A stretch of 21,860 nt of DNA, taken from NCBI GenBank assembly GCA_049303905.1, contig JBAQNP010000036.1, forward strand, positions 1-21,860. The letters are read 5' to 3'. The position numbers were made by a program, and so were the translations under genes. Each line of letters opens with the position of its first letter. The first letter of the stretch is position 1. Source of the DNA: UBA2206 sp049303905. GTDB taxonomy: Bacteria > Patescibacteriota > Minisyncoccia > Moranbacterales > UBA2206. A model generated the notes under the pieces. That model saw only the letters and a program-made list of their open reading frames with translations. It did not search any database and was not told the DNA's origin. Of the stretch, positions 20,595 to 21,860 are shown piece by piece.

Positions 20595-21689
20595 ATAATA
20601 GGTATTGACGGTTCGCGAGCCTTTCTGGCACAGAGAACTGGTATTGAAGAATATTCTTACCAGGTGATAAAAAGCCTAAGAGGGAAGATAAAAAAAACAT
20701 CCCAAGTTGTTTTGTATTTGAGAAAAGGTCAAGAAGTTGATTTTGATTTGTCAAAAAACCTGCCTGCCGGTGAGACAGGTTGGAAAATAAAAGTTTTAAG
20801 ATGGCCAAGATTTTGGACGCAAATCGGACTTTCCTTGGAAATACTTTTGCATCCTGTGGATGTTCTTTTTATCCCAGCACATGTCGCACCAATAATTCAT
20901 CCGACAAAAACTTTTGTTGTGGTGCATGGATTAGAATATGAGATTATAAAAGAAGCCTATTCTTTTTGGGAAAGAATTTACATGCGCAACTCGATAAAAC
21001 TATCTTGTCGATGGGCCAAAAAAATAATTGCAGTTTCCAAAAATACGAAAAAAGATTTAATTGAATTGTATAAGATACCAGAAAAGAAGATTGAGGTTAT
21101 TTATAATGGTTTAAATATTGAACAAAAAACAAAAAATAGCGAGCAATATGAAAAATATAAACCATACTTGCTTTTTGTTAGTCGACTGGAAAAAAGAAAA
21201 AATGTGGCAGGAATAATTTCGGCCTTTGAAATTTTAAAGGAAAAATATAAAATAAAACATAAATTGGTTTTAGCTGGAAGGCCGGGATTTGGATATCAAG
21301 AAATAAAAATTAAAATGAACAATAGTGAGTATAAAGATGAGATAATTGAATTTGGGTTTGCTCAAGAAGATGAGAAATTTAATTTAATTAAAAATGCAGA
21401 AGTTTTTTTGTTTCCAACTTTCTATGAAGGTTTTGGATTGCCTATTTTAGAAGCTCAAAGTCTGGGAGTTCCGGTGGTCACTTCCAATGTTTCTTCTTTG
21501 CCTGAAGTGGGTGGAGATAGCGTGGCTTATGCAACCCCGACTGAGCCAATAAGCATCGCAGATTCGATTTATAAAATAATTAGCGACAATAATTTTAAAA
21601 ATGCTATAATAGAAAAAGGATATGAGAATGTGAAAAAATTTAGCTGGGATAAATGCGCAAGCGAGATAGTAAGATTATTGATGGACTAA
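20592..21689 (+). CDS. GT4-family glycosyltransferase
   Basis: A retaining GT-B glycosyltransferase, probably adding a sugar from a nucleotide-sugar donor to a cell-surface glycan; donor and acceptor are unknown. With the ATG at 20592 it is 365 residues and opens MIIGIDGSRA, a typical start for this family. The longer frame from GTG 20571 would only translate the repeat upstream. The N-terminal half has the acceptor domain (FVVVHGLEYE, KKIIAVSKNTKKDLI). The C-terminal donor domain shows LLFVSRLEKRKN (193-204), LVLAGRPGFG and the E-x7-E motif EGFGLPILE (Glu279, Glu287), then GVPVVTSNVSSLPEVGGDS. Residues 56-64 are encoded by a small palindrome. No TM segment is evident, so it is likely cytoplasmic or peripheral. 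Confidence 0.88.
   Translation: MIIGIDGSRAFLAQRTGIEEYSYQVIKSLRGKIKKTSQVVLYLRKGQEVDFDLSKNLPAGETGWKIKVLRWPRFWTQIGLSLEILLHPVDVLFIPAHVAPIIHPTKTFVVVHGLEYEIIKEAYSFWERIYMRNSIKLSCRWAKKIIAVSKNTKKDLIELYKIPEKKIEVIYNGLNIEQKTKNSEQYEKYKPYLLFVSRLEKRKNVAGIISAFEILKEKYKIKHKLVLAGRPGFGYQEIKIKMNNSEYKDEIIEFGFAQEDEKFNLIKNAEVFLFPTFYEGFGLPILEAQSLGVPVVTSNVSSLPEVGGDSVAYATPTEPISIADSIYKIISDNNFKNAIIEKGYENVKKFSWDKCASEIVRLLMD
20757..20781. repeat. Palindrome inside the glycosyltransferase gene
   Basis: AACCTGCCT (20757-20765) pairs with AGACAGGTT (20773-20781), one G-U, around GCCGGTG. It encodes NLPAGETGW in the variable N-terminal domain. CCTGCC/GGCAGG-type palindromes with LPAG-type translations are a common CPR repeat as far as I recall. 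Confidence 0.55.
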
Positions 21690-21816
21690 GTTTGTTTGTA
21701 ATAAAAAGTAAAGTATAGCGCGCGACATTTTGAATAACGTTGCGTGTATCCGAAGTCACGCACTAATTTTTCGTTGTTAAAAAATAAAAACTGAAAAGTA
21801 ATAATAACCATATTTA
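21690..21816. other. Intergenic stretch after the glycosyltransferase
   Basis: It holds a possible hairpin GCGTG-N10-CACGC (about 21743-21762) followed by ACTAATTTTT, which could terminate the preceding gene. Nothing else is recognisable. Confidence 0.35.
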
Positions 21817-21860
21817 ATGCTCAACCCCATCCAAAGCCCACGAAAATTTGTGCGGGATTT
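21817..21860 (+). CDS. Possible start of a following gene (3' partial)
   Basis: ATG at 21817 opens a frame to the window edge, MLNPIQSPRKFVRDF as far as visible. Upstream is AT-rich without a clear RBS. The fragment is too short to identify. Confidence 0.35.
   Translation, partial: MLNPIQSPRKFVRD

Overview
The window looks like a chromosomal segment of a Candidate Phyla Radiation (Patescibacteria) bacterium. The reasons are an A+T-rich background, a 23S rRNA gene swollen by helix expansions and an intron, short hydrophobic proteins with no obvious family, dispersed G+C-rich palindromes in intergenic DNA and even inside coding sequence, several promoters placed almost on top of start codons, and a compact set of basic cell-wall genes. 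The exact lineage cannot be fixed from this sequence. All convincing genes are on the + strand.

Left part (1-5700). After the 3' end of an unidentified gene comes the most striking gene, a 984-codon homologue of major vault protein (MVP), the shell protein of eukaryotic vault particles. It has its own promoter, a good ribosome binding site and a terminator. Its G+C content is clearly higher than its neighbours' and similar short palindromic sequences flank it, so recent acquisition is plausible. An untranslated stretch with hairpins follows, then an aspartoacylase/succinylglutamate desuccinylase-type metallohydrolase, a Nudix hydrolase and a small four-helix membrane protein.

Middle (5770-14010). 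gyrB carries an in-frame 42-base palindromic insertion. Next is a short membrane protein with the TM-helix repeats of small MscS-like channels, whose 5' leader can fold into a near-perfect three-way junction. A strong promoter and a structured leader of about 500 bases then lead into 23S rRNA and 5S rRNA. No 16S gene or tRNA is visible, so the rRNA genes appear unlinked. The 23S gene spans about 4.25 kb because of several expansions (two built from AT-rich heptamer repeats also found upstream of gyrB) and a group I intron of about 720 bases. The intron sits in the peptidyl transferase centre, at the equivalent of E. coli U2593, and encodes a single-motif LAGLIDADG homing endonuclease.

Right part (14047-21860). 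A membrane-anchored Cys-motif protein is coupled to rodA. Then come ribosomal protein bL25 (rplY/ctc, whose product binds the nearby 5S rRNA), a secreted coiled-coil protein with an MltB-like lytic transglycosylase domain, murA, mreB and a GT4 glycosyltransferase. RodA (glycan polymerase), MurA (first committed step of peptidoglycan precursor synthesis), MreB (cytoskeletal guide) and the lytic enzyme form a coherent elongation and cell-wall cluster. The window ends with the possible first codons of another gene.
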